DNA of 64,000 bases from a bacterium (lineage in GTDB: Bacteria; Planctomycetota; UBA1135; UBA2386), in the NCBI GenBank assembly GCA_024743115.1, contig JANSXC010000010.1:1-64000 (forward strand). The letters run 5' to 3'. Positions 45,113 to 52,508 of this stretch are shown here, one piece after another; the stretch's first letter is position 1, and each line of letters begins with the position of its first letter. A model generated the notes under the pieces. It did no database searches. It saw only the letters and a program-made list of their open reading frames with translations, and was not told the DNA's origin. A program made the translations under genes and the position numbers.

Positions 45113-45925
45113 ATGAGAATCGCAACGCTCGCTTCTGTTCTGCTCGGTGTCGCTGCGCTTCCGGCCCAGACCGACCGTGAGTTCGGCACGCCGGTGCCCA
45201 CGACGCTCAACCAGATCCGCGCCGAACCCGACGCCTACAAGAACGTGAAGGTTCAGTTCGTCGTCCAGTTCGCGTCGCTGGGCCGGATCAGCAATCCGTT
45301 CTTCACCAAGTTCACCCCGGCGGACTTCGCGAACTTCTACGTCTGGGCCGACGAGGAGGCGATTTGGCGCGAGGAGAACTACGAGAACCTGTTCGGGATG
45401 ATGTTCCTGAGCAAGTTCAACGATCAGCTCGAGTCGCTCTACTCGCTGCGGACCTACGATCGCGTTGCGGTCACGGGCATCATCCGCAACACGTTCCGCA
45501 ACATGCCGTGGATCGAGGTCACCGGCTTCGAGCAGCTCGACGCCAAGCTCGACACGGCCGTGCTCACGCACCTCTACCGCGGTGAAAAGCTCATGCAGCA
45601 GCGGTTGTGGCAGCGGGCGATCGCCGAGCTGTCGCTCGTGCCCGGTGGTGCCGTGCCCGAGAGCGCGCTGCTCGCCGCCTACCGCAACCTCGGCACCTGC
45701 CTGCTGCGCATCGGGGAAGCCGACCTCGCGCTCAACTACCTGCAGTCGGCATCGAGCCTCGGCAACGGCCGGGATCGCGAGACGGAGAGCCTGATGGCGA
45801 TCGCGAAGACCAAGCCGGGCGAAGCGATCGACCGCACGGTCGACTCGCGCAGCCTCGCCGATCACGAGCGCCCGATGTGGGAAGCGTTCGAGGCCGGCTC
45901 GGCTGGCACGAACGTGATGCAGTAG
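45113..45925 (+). CDS. Secreted OB-like/TPR protein
   Basis: A 270-residue exported protein. Signal peptide MRIATLASVLLGVAALPAQ. The first half has strands typical of an OB-like fold (VKVQFVVQFASLGRI, VAVTGIIRNTFRNMPWIEVTG). The second half has two tetratricopeptide-like helix pairs (LYRGEKLMQQRLWQRAIAEL, AYRNLGTCLLRIGEADLAL). No family can be named with certainty. Precedes the fucosidase gene by 99 bp on the same strand. Confidence 0.6.
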   Translation: MRIATLASVLLGVAALPAQTDREFGTPVPTTLNQIRAEPDAYKNVKVQFVVQFASLGRISNPFFTKFTPADFANFYVWADEEAIWREENYENLFGMMFLSKFNDQLESLYSLRTYDRVAVTGIIRNTFRNMPWIEVTGFEQLDAKLDTAVLTHLYRGEKLMQQRLWQRAIAELSLVPGGAVPESALLAAYRNLGTCLLRIGEADLALNYLQSASSLGNGRDRETESLMAIAKTKPGEAIDRTVDSRSLADHERPMWEAFEAGSAGTNVMQ

Positions 45926-46024
45926 GGAGAATGCGGCGACATCGCCGCGTCTCACCGCAGAATGCTCGCCGTATGGCGGTGAGTATGGATGCGCTGCCGC
46001 GGCTCCGGCGGTTCAATCGACGTC

Positions 46025-48271
46025 ATGTCGATCCGCCCGACCCTGCGTGCCGCCAAGGTTGCTCTCGCTGCCCTGGCAGGTGTCGCGTTCGCCGCCGGCC
46101 TGTCGTCGCAGGACGCTTCGCCACCTGACGGGCCGGCTCCCACCTGGGAGTCGCTCTCCAAGCGCACGCCGCCCGCGTGGTTCGCCGAGGCGAAGTTCGG
46201 CATCTTCATTCACTGGGGCGTCTACTCGGTGCCGGCGTTCTGCGACACCAGCACCTACAGCGAGTGGTATCAGCGCTGGCTCGATACGAAGTCGCACGGC
46301 GGGCTCGTGAAGCGCTTTCACGATCGGGTCTACGGCGAGGACTTCGAGTATCGCGAGTTCGCGCCGCAGTTCCGCGCCGAGCTGTTCGACGCCGAACAGT
46401 GGGCGAAGGTCTTCGAACGGGCGGGTGCGCGCTACATCGTCATCACGAGCAAACATCACGACGGCTTCTGCTTGTGGCCGAGCAAGGTCGCGAGCGAAGT
46501 GCGTGGCTATCCGTGGAACGCGATGGAGGTCGGGCCGAAACGCGATCTGCTCGGTGAGCTCGCGACGGCGGTCAAGCAGCGCGGGATCAAGTTCGGGCTC
46601 TATTACTCGTTCATGGAGTGGCACAACCCGATCTACGGCAAGTCGATTTCCGACTACGTAGAACGCGTGATGTTTCCGCAGATCAAGGACCTGATCACGC
46701 GCTATCAGCCGTCGGTGTTCTGGCCCGATGGCGAGTGGAACCATCCCGATGCGACCTGGCGGTCGCCGCAGATCTTGCGATGGCTCTATGACAACGTGAA
46801 GAACCCCGACGAGTTCGTCGTCAACGATCGCTGGGGTAAGGGGCTGCGCGGTCGCACGGGCGACTTCTACACGACGGAGTACGGCGACGGGGGTGGCGGC
46901 GGCGACAGCTATTCGGGCAAGCGCGTGTTCGAGGAGTGCCGCGGGATCGGGCACTCGTTCGCGTTCAATCGCATCGAGGATTACGACATCTACCTGTCGC
47001 GCACGGCGGCCGTGCGCACGCTCATCGACATGGTGAGCCGCGGCGGCAACCTGCTGCTCGACATCGGACCGGCGGCCGACGGCACGATCCCGTTGATCAT
47101 GGTCGATCGGCTCTACGCGATCGGGGACTGGCTGAAGATCAACGGCGAGGCGATCCACGGCACGACGAAGAGTCCGTTCCGCGCGACCCCGTGGGGTCGC
47201 GCGACGCAGAAGGGCAACACGGTGTATCTGCACGTCTACGACTGGCCGCAGTCGGGTCGGCTCGTCGTGCCGCTGCAGAACGACGTCGTGGCCGCGCGGG
47301 TGCTCGGCGGCGACTCGGTATCGGCCGCGCGCACGTCGACGGGCATCGCAATCGACCTCAGCTCTGCGACCGCCGGCAAACACGCGACGGTCGTTGCACT
47401 CGAACTCGATGCGCTGCCGGTCGAGGACACGCGCTTCCTGCCCGACGCGGACGGCGTGATCACGTTGCCCGTGACGGCGGCGACGCTCGCGGGCGACAAA
47501 CTGCGCCTCGAATCGCGCGTCGATCGCAAGGCCAGCATGACGATTCGCAACGTCGGTTGCTGGAACCAGCCCGGCGCGAGTGTTTCCTGGTCGAACGTGC
47601 GCGTCGATACCGAGATGGCGCCGATGCAGATCGAACTCGAACTCGCGGTCGCGCCGGGCTCGGAAGGCGGCACGCTCGAATGGCGCATGGGGCGCCGCAC
47701 GGGGACCTACGAGATCCCGACCCACACCGGCGGCTGGCAGAAGTATCGGCGGGTCGCGGTCGGCTCGTACATGGATCACATGGGCTTCGCCGAGTTCCGC
47801 CTCACGAGCAAGACCGTGAAGGGGCAGGGGCTCTGCAACCTGCGCGCGGTGCGGCTCGTGCCCGAGCGCACGGGGAAGGTCGTCGCTGCCGCGATCAACG
47901 AGACCCGCTTCGGGGCGGTGAATACGCGTCTCCAGGCAATGGCCACCGCACTGGAGGAGGGGCGGCACGCCGATGTCGCGGCGTTCTACTTCGACCACGC
48001 CCAGCTGGCCGGGCCCGGTGGCGATGTCACGACGGGGCGCGCGGCGATTGACGCCTATTGGGCCAGGTTCGGCAAGGCCGACAGCTGGGATTTGGAGGTC
48101 CAGACCACCGAGGGCAGCGGCAACCTCGTCGTCCAGCGCGGGCGGTCGACCCTGGTCTGGCGGCCCCAGGGCCGGCGGCGGTCGAGCGTCGTCGAGTTCG
48201 TGCTGACCTGGGCGCTCTCGGATGCAGGAAAATGGCGAATCCTCAGCGACGTCTACTGGTCCCCGAAGTGA
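46025..48271 (+). CDS. Alpha-L-fucosidase (GH29) with C-terminal NTF2-like domain
   Basis: A 748-residue exported glycosidase. Signal peptide ends after AAGLSSQ. The GH29 catalytic domain begins with WFAEAKFGIFIHWGVYSVP, and SKHHDGFCLWPS follows. The nucleophile is Asp235 in FWPDGEWNHPD. A beta-sandwich region and a second domain (TMTIRNVGCWNQPG) are usual for the family. The last ~125 residues look like a DUF4440/SnoaL-type NTF2-like domain (TALEEGRHADVAAFYFD, GRAAIDAYWARFG, WRILSDVYW), an unusual addition to GH29. It would remove alpha-L-fucose from polysaccharides outside the cytoplasm. Confidence 0.85.
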   Translation: MSIRPTLRAAKVALAALAGVAFAAGLSSQDASPPDGPAPTWESLSKRTPPAWFAEAKFGIFIHWGVYSVPAFCDTSTYSEWYQRWLDTKSHGGLVKRFHDRVYGEDFEYREFAPQFRAELFDAEQWAKVFERAGARYIVITSKHHDGFCLWPSKVASEVRGYPWNAMEVGPKRDLLGELATAVKQRGIKFGLYYSFMEWHNPIYGKSISDYVERVMFPQIKDLITRYQPSVFWPDGEWNHPDATWRSPQILRWLYDNVKNPDEFVVNDRWGKGLRGRTGDFYTTEYGDGGGGGDSYSGKRVFEECRGIGHSFAFNRIEDYDIYLSRTAAVRTLIDMVSRGGNLLLDIGPAADGTIPLIMVDRLYAIGDWLKINGEAIHGTTKSPFRATPWGRATQKGNTVYLHVYDWPQSGRLVVPLQNDVVAARVLGGDSVSAARTSTGIAIDLSSATAGKHATVVALELDALPVEDTRFLPDADGVITLPVTAATLAGDKLRLESRVDRKASMTIRNVGCWNQPGASVSWSNVRVDTEMAPMQIELELAVAPGSEGGTLEWRMGRRTGTYEIPTHTGGWQKYRRVAVGSYMDHMGFAEFRLTSKTVKGQGLCNLRAVRLVPERTGKVVAAAINETRFGAVNTRLQAMATALEEGRHADVAAFYFDHAQLAGPGGDVTTGRAAIDAYWARFGKADSWDLEVQTTEGSGNLVVQRGRSTLVWRPQGRRRSSVVEFVLTWALSDAGKWRILSDVYWSPK

Positions 48272-48355
48272 CCTCGTTCGGCCCGGCGGTTCCCGGTCGG
48301 GATTGCGGGCGCTCGGTGAAAATCGGGCGCCCACGGGGCATTCTGTGCGGTCCGC

Positions 48356-49279
48356 ATGAGCACGACCATCGTGACCGCCCCTGCTGAGCTGCTGCCCTCC
48401 CGGGGACCCTTCCGGCTGGCGTTTGGGGTCGTGATTGCGATCGTCGTCGTAATCGTTCTGGGTGCGATGACGACGAGCACGGGCTCCGGACTTGCGTTCG
48501 CTGACTGGCCGCTGTCCGACGGCGAGTTCATGCCCGAGCGTTCTCTGACGACGGTCGACGGCTTCCTCGAACACTTTCACCGGCTCGCCGCCGCCAGCGC
48601 CGGTCTGATGGCGCTGGCCCTGGCGATCTGGATGGTCGTCGCGCGGCGTGGGTCGGTGGCCGCCCGGGTCGTGGCCTGGTTTGGCGGCACGCTGATCGCC
48701 GTGCAGGGTGTGATCGGTGGCACGGGCGTGCTTGCGGAGCTGCCGGTCTGGTCGTCGGTCACCCACGGCGTGCTCGCGCAGGTGATCCTTTCGATCTTTG
48801 CCTGTCTGACCTATCAGCTCTCGCAGAGGTATCAGGACACGCGACCGGTTGTCGACGTGGCGCCCGGCTCTGGCCGCAAGCTTATGGTCTTCACCGTCGC
48901 CCTACTGATCGGTCAGACGGTGCTCGGCGGCATCGCGCGACATGGCAACAGTTCTCACGCACTCTGGACCCACGCGGGTAACGCACTCACCGTGTTCCTC
49001 GTCGTCGTGATTGCATCGGGCTTCGCAGCTGGCCGCCTCGGCAGCATCCCGGGTCTGCGCGGCATCGCGCGCTCACTCGCGACGTTGCTGATCCTGCAGA
49101 TCGTGCTCGGTTTCGTGGCGTTGATCATTCGCAACAGCGCCGGCAAGACGCCCGAGAACGTCGCCAACCTCGGCACCGCCGCGGTGATCTCGGTGCACGT
49201 GCTGATCGGGGCCTTGCTCACGGTGCTCGCCGCGACGCTCGCTGCGCACGTCTTCCGCGGCACGCGGCGGGTCGGATGA
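48356..49279 (+). CDS. ctaA: Heme A synthase (COX15/CtaA family)
   Basis: A 307-residue membrane protein with about eight helices. It oxidises the C8 methyl group of heme O to give heme A for aa3/caa3-type cytochrome oxidase. The family motifs are present: heme-ligand histidines in LEHFHRLAAA and SSVTHGVLAQ in the N-terminal half, and SHALWTHAGNALT and ISVHVLIGALLT in the C-terminal half. The start is the ATG at 48356. The stop overlaps the ctaB start by 4 bp (ATGA). Confidence 0.88.
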   Translation: MSTTIVTAPAELLPSRGPFRLAFGVVIAIVVVIVLGAMTTSTGSGLAFADWPLSDGEFMPERSLTTVDGFLEHFHRLAAASAGLMALALAIWMVVARRGSVAARVVAWFGGTLIAVQGVIGGTGVLAELPVWSSVTHGVLAQVILSIFACLTYQLSQRYQDTRPVVDVAPGSGRKLMVFTVALLIGQTVLGGIARHGNSSHALWTHAGNALTVFLVVVIASGFAAGRLGSIPGLRGIARSLATLLILQIVLGFVALIIRNSAGKTPENVANLGTAAVISVHVLIGALLTVLAATLAAHVFRGTRRVG

Positions 49280-50259
49280 CGGACCCCATCGACTCTGGAG
49301 CGGCTGGCGCGACCGCTGCACCGGCTCCGATTGCGGAGGGCGGCACGAAGCGCGGCGGCAAACTCGGCGCCTACTGGGAGCTGTCGAAGCCGCGCCTGTC
49401 CGCACTGGCCGTGTTCGCCGTCGTGGCGGGCATCTACATGGCGTGGCCGGCCAAGACCAAGCATCCACCGTTCGACCTGCTGGTCATGACCACGCTGGGC
49501 ACGTTCTTCGCGGCTGCCGGAGCGGCGGCGTTGAACATGTTCCTCGAGCGCAACCTCGACCCGCTGATGAAGCGCACGCAGGATCGGCCGCTGCCGTCGG
49601 GTCGCTTGACGCCGCGTGAAGTGCTCATCTTCGGCATCGTCGCGTCACTGCTCGGTGTCGGCCTCGTGCTGTTCGGCGCCGCGCCGCTCAACGCGGACGG
49701 TTCGCGCACGATCGGTTCGCTCAACTGGATCGCGGCGGGTCTCAGCGCCACGATCGTCCTGAGCTACGTCGTGATCTACACGCCGATGAAGGTGCGCACG
49801 CCGCTCAACACGCTCGTCGGAGCGATCCCGGGCGCGCTGCCGCCGGTGGTTGGTCACGCTGCGCTCGCGGGCAAGCTCGTGTTGCCGCAGCTCGTGCTGT
49901 TCATGATCGTGTTCTGCTGGCAGATCCCGCACTTCCTCGCGATCGCATGGCGCTATCGCGAGGACTACGCGCGGGCCGGGATGCAGATGCTGCCCGTGCT
50001 CGATCCGACGGGTGTGCGAACGGGCGTCACGATGCTGATCTACGTCGGCGGTCTCGGGATCGCGAGCCTGCTTCCGTTCCTGACCGGCATGACGAACGAG
50101 CGCTACGCGGTCATCGCGATTCTGCTCGATGTGCTGTTCTTCGTGCCGACGCTGTTTGCGGCATTGACGCGCAAGGCCAAGGCGATGCGGATGACGTTCT
50201 TGATGTCGATCATCTACCTGCCGCTCTTGTTCCTCGCGATGGTCTGGGATCGAGTGTGA
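49276..50259 (+). CDS. ctaB: Protoheme IX farnesyltransferase (heme O synthase)
   Basis: A 327-residue UbiA-family prenyltransferase with about nine helices. It transfers farnesyl to heme B, giving heme O, the substrate of CtaA. The substrate-binding motif is NMFLERNLDPLMKRTQDRPL (N-x3-E/D-x3-D pattern), and a second Asp-rich loop is in YREDYARAGMQMLP. N-terminal sequence WELSKPRLSALAVF is also typical. Translationally coupled to ctaA and followed by an ABC transporter pair after 2 bp. Confidence 0.92.
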   Translation: MTDPIDSGAAGATAAPAPIAEGGTKRGGKLGAYWELSKPRLSALAVFAVVAGIYMAWPAKTKHPPFDLLVMTTLGTFFAAAGAAALNMFLERNLDPLMKRTQDRPLPSGRLTPREVLIFGIVASLLGVGLVLFGAAPLNADGSRTIGSLNWIAAGLSATIVLSYVVIYTPMKVRTPLNTLVGAIPGALPPVVGHAALAGKLVLPQLVLFMIVFCWQIPHFLAIAWRYREDYARAGMQMLPVLDPTGVRTGVTMLIYVGGLGIASLLPFLTGMTNERYAVIAILLDVLFFVPTLFAALTRKAKAMRMTFLMSIIYLPLLFLAMVWDRV

Positions 50260-50261
50260 GC

Positions 50262-51248
50262 ATGACGACCCCGGAGGCTACCGCAGCGACTGCGGCGCCA
50301 GCGGTTCGCGCCAGCGGACTGCGGTTCGACTACGGTGAACGCTGCGCGCTCGATGACGTCGGGTTCGAGATCGCGTCGGGCTCGGCGCACGGTTTCCTCG
50401 GCCCCAACGGCTCGGGCAAGTCGACGCTGTTTCGGCTGCTGTCGACGCTCGTGTCGCTGCAGGCGGGCGATGTGCAGATGCTCGGACTCGACCTGCGCAC
50501 GCAGTCCGCGGCGATCCGTCGACGGATCGGAGTCGTGTTCCAGTCGCCCGCCGTCGATCAGAAGCTGACCGTCACGGAGAACCTGCGCTACGCGGGAGCG
50601 TTGCTCGGCCTCGCTGGCCAGGAGCTGCGTTCGCGAATGGACGAGGTGCTGGCCGCGACGCGGCTGCAGGACCGCGCGCGCGATCTCGTCGGCGAGCTCT
50701 CCGGCGGGCTGCGTCGACGTGTCGAGATCGGCAAGTGCCTGCTCGGCCGCCCCGAGATCGTTCTGCTCGACGAAGCCAGCACGGGGCTCGACCCCGTCGC
50801 GCGCGCCGAGATGTGGGAGGTGCTGCGCGCGCAGGATGGGCTGACCGTGCTGTTCACGACGCACCTGATGGACGAGGCCGGCGAAGCCGATCAGCTCACG
50901 CTGCTCGACGAAGGCCGGATCATCGCCGCGGGCACGCCGGACGAACTCGTGCGCGACGTCGGTGGACAGGTGCTCGAGATCGAGGGCGACGACCTGCCGG
51001 CGCTGCTCGAATCCGTGCGCGACCGCGTTGCCGGCAGCGCGCAGCTCGTGGACTCGGTGCTGCGGCTCGAAGGCGACAACGTGCCGCAGCTCGTGCCCGA
51101 GATCATGCAGCAGCACGGTCAGGGTATCCGGCGCCTGCAGCTGTCGCACCCGTCGCTGCACGACGTGTTCTTGCACAAGACCGGTAAACGATTCGTCGTG
51201 ACAGCCTCCGATGAGTCAGCCGGCAAGAAGAAGCGGAGGCGCCGATGA
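50262..51248 (+). CDS. ABC-2 type transporter ATPase
   Basis: A 328-residue ABC ATPase of the multidrug/CcmA-NodI type. Walker A is GPNGSGKST, the signature is ELSGGLRRRVEIG, Walker B is IVLLDEASTGLDP, and the switch His lies in FTTHLMDEAG. A C-terminal ~100-residue regulatory extension follows, ending in a Lys/Arg run. Starts 2 bp after ctaB and overlaps the permease gene by 4 bp. In several bacterial lineages such a pair sits in the cytochrome oxidase assembly operon; the exported substrate is unknown. Confidence 0.9.
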   Translation: MTTPEATAATAAPAVRASGLRFDYGERCALDDVGFEIASGSAHGFLGPNGSGKSTLFRLLSTLVSLQAGDVQMLGLDLRTQSAAIRRRIGVVFQSPAVDQKLTVTENLRYAGALLGLAGQELRSRMDEVLAATRLQDRARDLVGELSGGLRRRVEIGKCLLGRPEIVLLDEASTGLDPVARAEMWEVLRAQDGLTVLFTTHLMDEAGEADQLTLLDEGRIIAAGTPDELVRDVGGQVLEIEGDDLPALLESVRDRVAGSAQLVDSVLRLEGDNVPQLVPEIMQQHGQGIRRLQLSHPSLHDVFLHKTGKRFVVTASDESAGKKKRRRR

Positions 51249-52009
51249 TGATGCGCGCGACGATTGCCCTCTGGCACCGCGAGATCGTGCGCTTCCTGCG
51301 CGATCGCTCGCGGCTCACGGGCTCGCTGCTGCAGCCCGTCATCTTCTGGGTGCTGTTCAGCGGCGCACTGCATGGTTCGTTCAAGCCCGGCGGCGTCGAC
51401 TACGGCCAGTACTTCTTCGTCGGCACGCTGGCGATGATCACGCTGTTCACCGCCATCTTCTCGACGATCACCGTCATCGAGGATCGCAAGGAAGGTTTCC
51501 TGCAGGGCGTGCTCGTTTCGCCCGTGCCGCGATCGGCGATCGCGCTCGGCAAGATCCTCGGCGGCGCCACGCTCGGCCTCGGTCTCGCCGTGTTGTTCCT
51601 GTTGCTCGCGCCGTTCGCGGGAGTGTCGCTCGGTTTCACGACCGTGCTTGCCACGCTCGGTGTGCTCGCGCTGCTCGCGGTCGCGGTGACCGGCATGGGC
51701 TTCGCGCTCGCGTGGGTCATGGACAGCACCGCCGGTTACCACGGCATCATGATGCTCGTGTTCATGCCGATGCTGCTGCTGTCAGGAGCTTTCTTTCCGA
51801 TGGAGCAGGCGCACGCTGCGCTGAGCTGGGTGCGCTTCGTGAACCCGATGACCTACGGCGTCGGTGCGCTGCGCCACGTCGTTCAGGGTGAGGTCGCGGG
51901 CGTGCCGTCGCTGACCGTTTGCCTGCTCGGCACCACGATCTTCGCGCTGCTCATGTTCGCGCTCGGCACCTGGGTGGCGACGCGACGCAGCGTGCGCAAC
52001 GCGACCTGA
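51245..52009 (+). CDS. ABC-2 type transporter permease
   Basis: A 254-residue membrane protein with six helices, typical of ABC-2 permeases (ALWHREIVRFLRDRSRL at the N-terminus, then SLLQPVIFWVLFSGAL, and later LVFMPMLLLSGAFFPMEQ and VNPMTYGVGALRHV). It pairs with the ATPase just before it, with the start overlapping the stop (ATGA). The pair probably acts in assembly or export linked to the oxidase operon, but the substrate is unknown. Confidence 0.88.
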   Translation: MMMRATIALWHREIVRFLRDRSRLTGSLLQPVIFWVLFSGALHGSFKPGGVDYGQYFFVGTLAMITLFTAIFSTITVIEDRKEGFLQGVLVSPVPRSAIALGKILGGATLGLGLAVLFLLLAPFAGVSLGFTTVLATLGVLALLAVAVTGMGFALAWVMDSTAGYHGIMMLVFMPMLLLSGAFFPMEQAHAALSWVRFVNPMTYGVGALRHVVQGEVAGVPSLTVCLLGTTIFALLMFALGTWVATRRSVRNAT

Positions 52010-52048
52010 TCAACGCGATCCGCCCCCGACGTCCCCGATCCCCCAGCC

Positions 52049-52468
52049 ATGCTCGCCAGCTTCGACTTTCGGATCTTCGCGCACATCGATGCCGCGCTGA
52101 ACGCGCTTGCGCTCCTGCTCATCATCGCGGGCCTCGCGGCCGTGAAGGCCGGCAAGATCGAGCTGCACAAGAAGCTCATGCTGACCGCGGTCGGCGTGTC
52201 GGCTGCGTTCCTGACGTGCTACCTGATCTACCACTTCAACGCCGACCCGGTGAAGTATCAGGGCGAGGGTGCGATGCGCACGGTCTACTTCGTACTGCTG
52301 ATCTCGCACATCGTGCTCGCGGCCGTGCAGGTGCCGCTGATCATCGGCACCGTCTGGCTCGGCCTGAAGGACCGGCGCGAGCGTCACCGCAAGTGGGCGA
52401 AGATCACGGCGCCGATCTGGCTCTACGTGTCGGTCACCGGGGTGATCGTCTACTTCATGCTCTACTGA
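52049..52468 (+). CDS. ctaM: DUF420 membrane protein, cytochrome oxidase assembly (CtaM-like)
   Basis: A 139-residue protein with four helices. DUF420 hallmarks are IDAALNALALLLIIAGL, the IELHKKLMLTA motif with His, CYLIYHFNAD, and the last part HRKWAKITAPIWLYVSVTGV. CtaM is required for assembly of heme A or heme O containing oxidases in Bacillus-like bacteria. The position at the end of the ctaA-ctaB operon agrees. The gene symbol rests on family and context. Confidence 0.8.
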   Translation: MLASFDFRIFAHIDAALNALALLLIIAGLAAVKAGKIELHKKLMLTAVGVSAAFLTCYLIYHFNADPVKYQGEGAMRTVYFVLLISHIVLAAVQVPLIIGTVWLGLKDRRERHRKWAKITAPIWLYVSVTGVIVYFMLY

Positions 52469-52474
52469 GCATGG

Positions 52475-52498
52475 CTGGCCTCGTGAGCGCGGGGCCAG
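52475..52498. terminator. Hairpin between convergent ctaM and protease genes
   Basis: CTGGCC (52475-52480) and GGCCAG (52493-52498) form a 6-bp stem with a GC-rich loop in the 40-bp gap between two convergent stops. It may terminate both transcripts; no T-run. Confidence 0.4.
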
Positions 52499-52508
52499 GA
52501 GCCTGCGA

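Noticed and set aside
46013..48766. 917-residue minus-strand frame opposite the fucosidase
   Set aside because: No signal or domain features; the GH29 gene on the plus strand has clear catalytic motifs.
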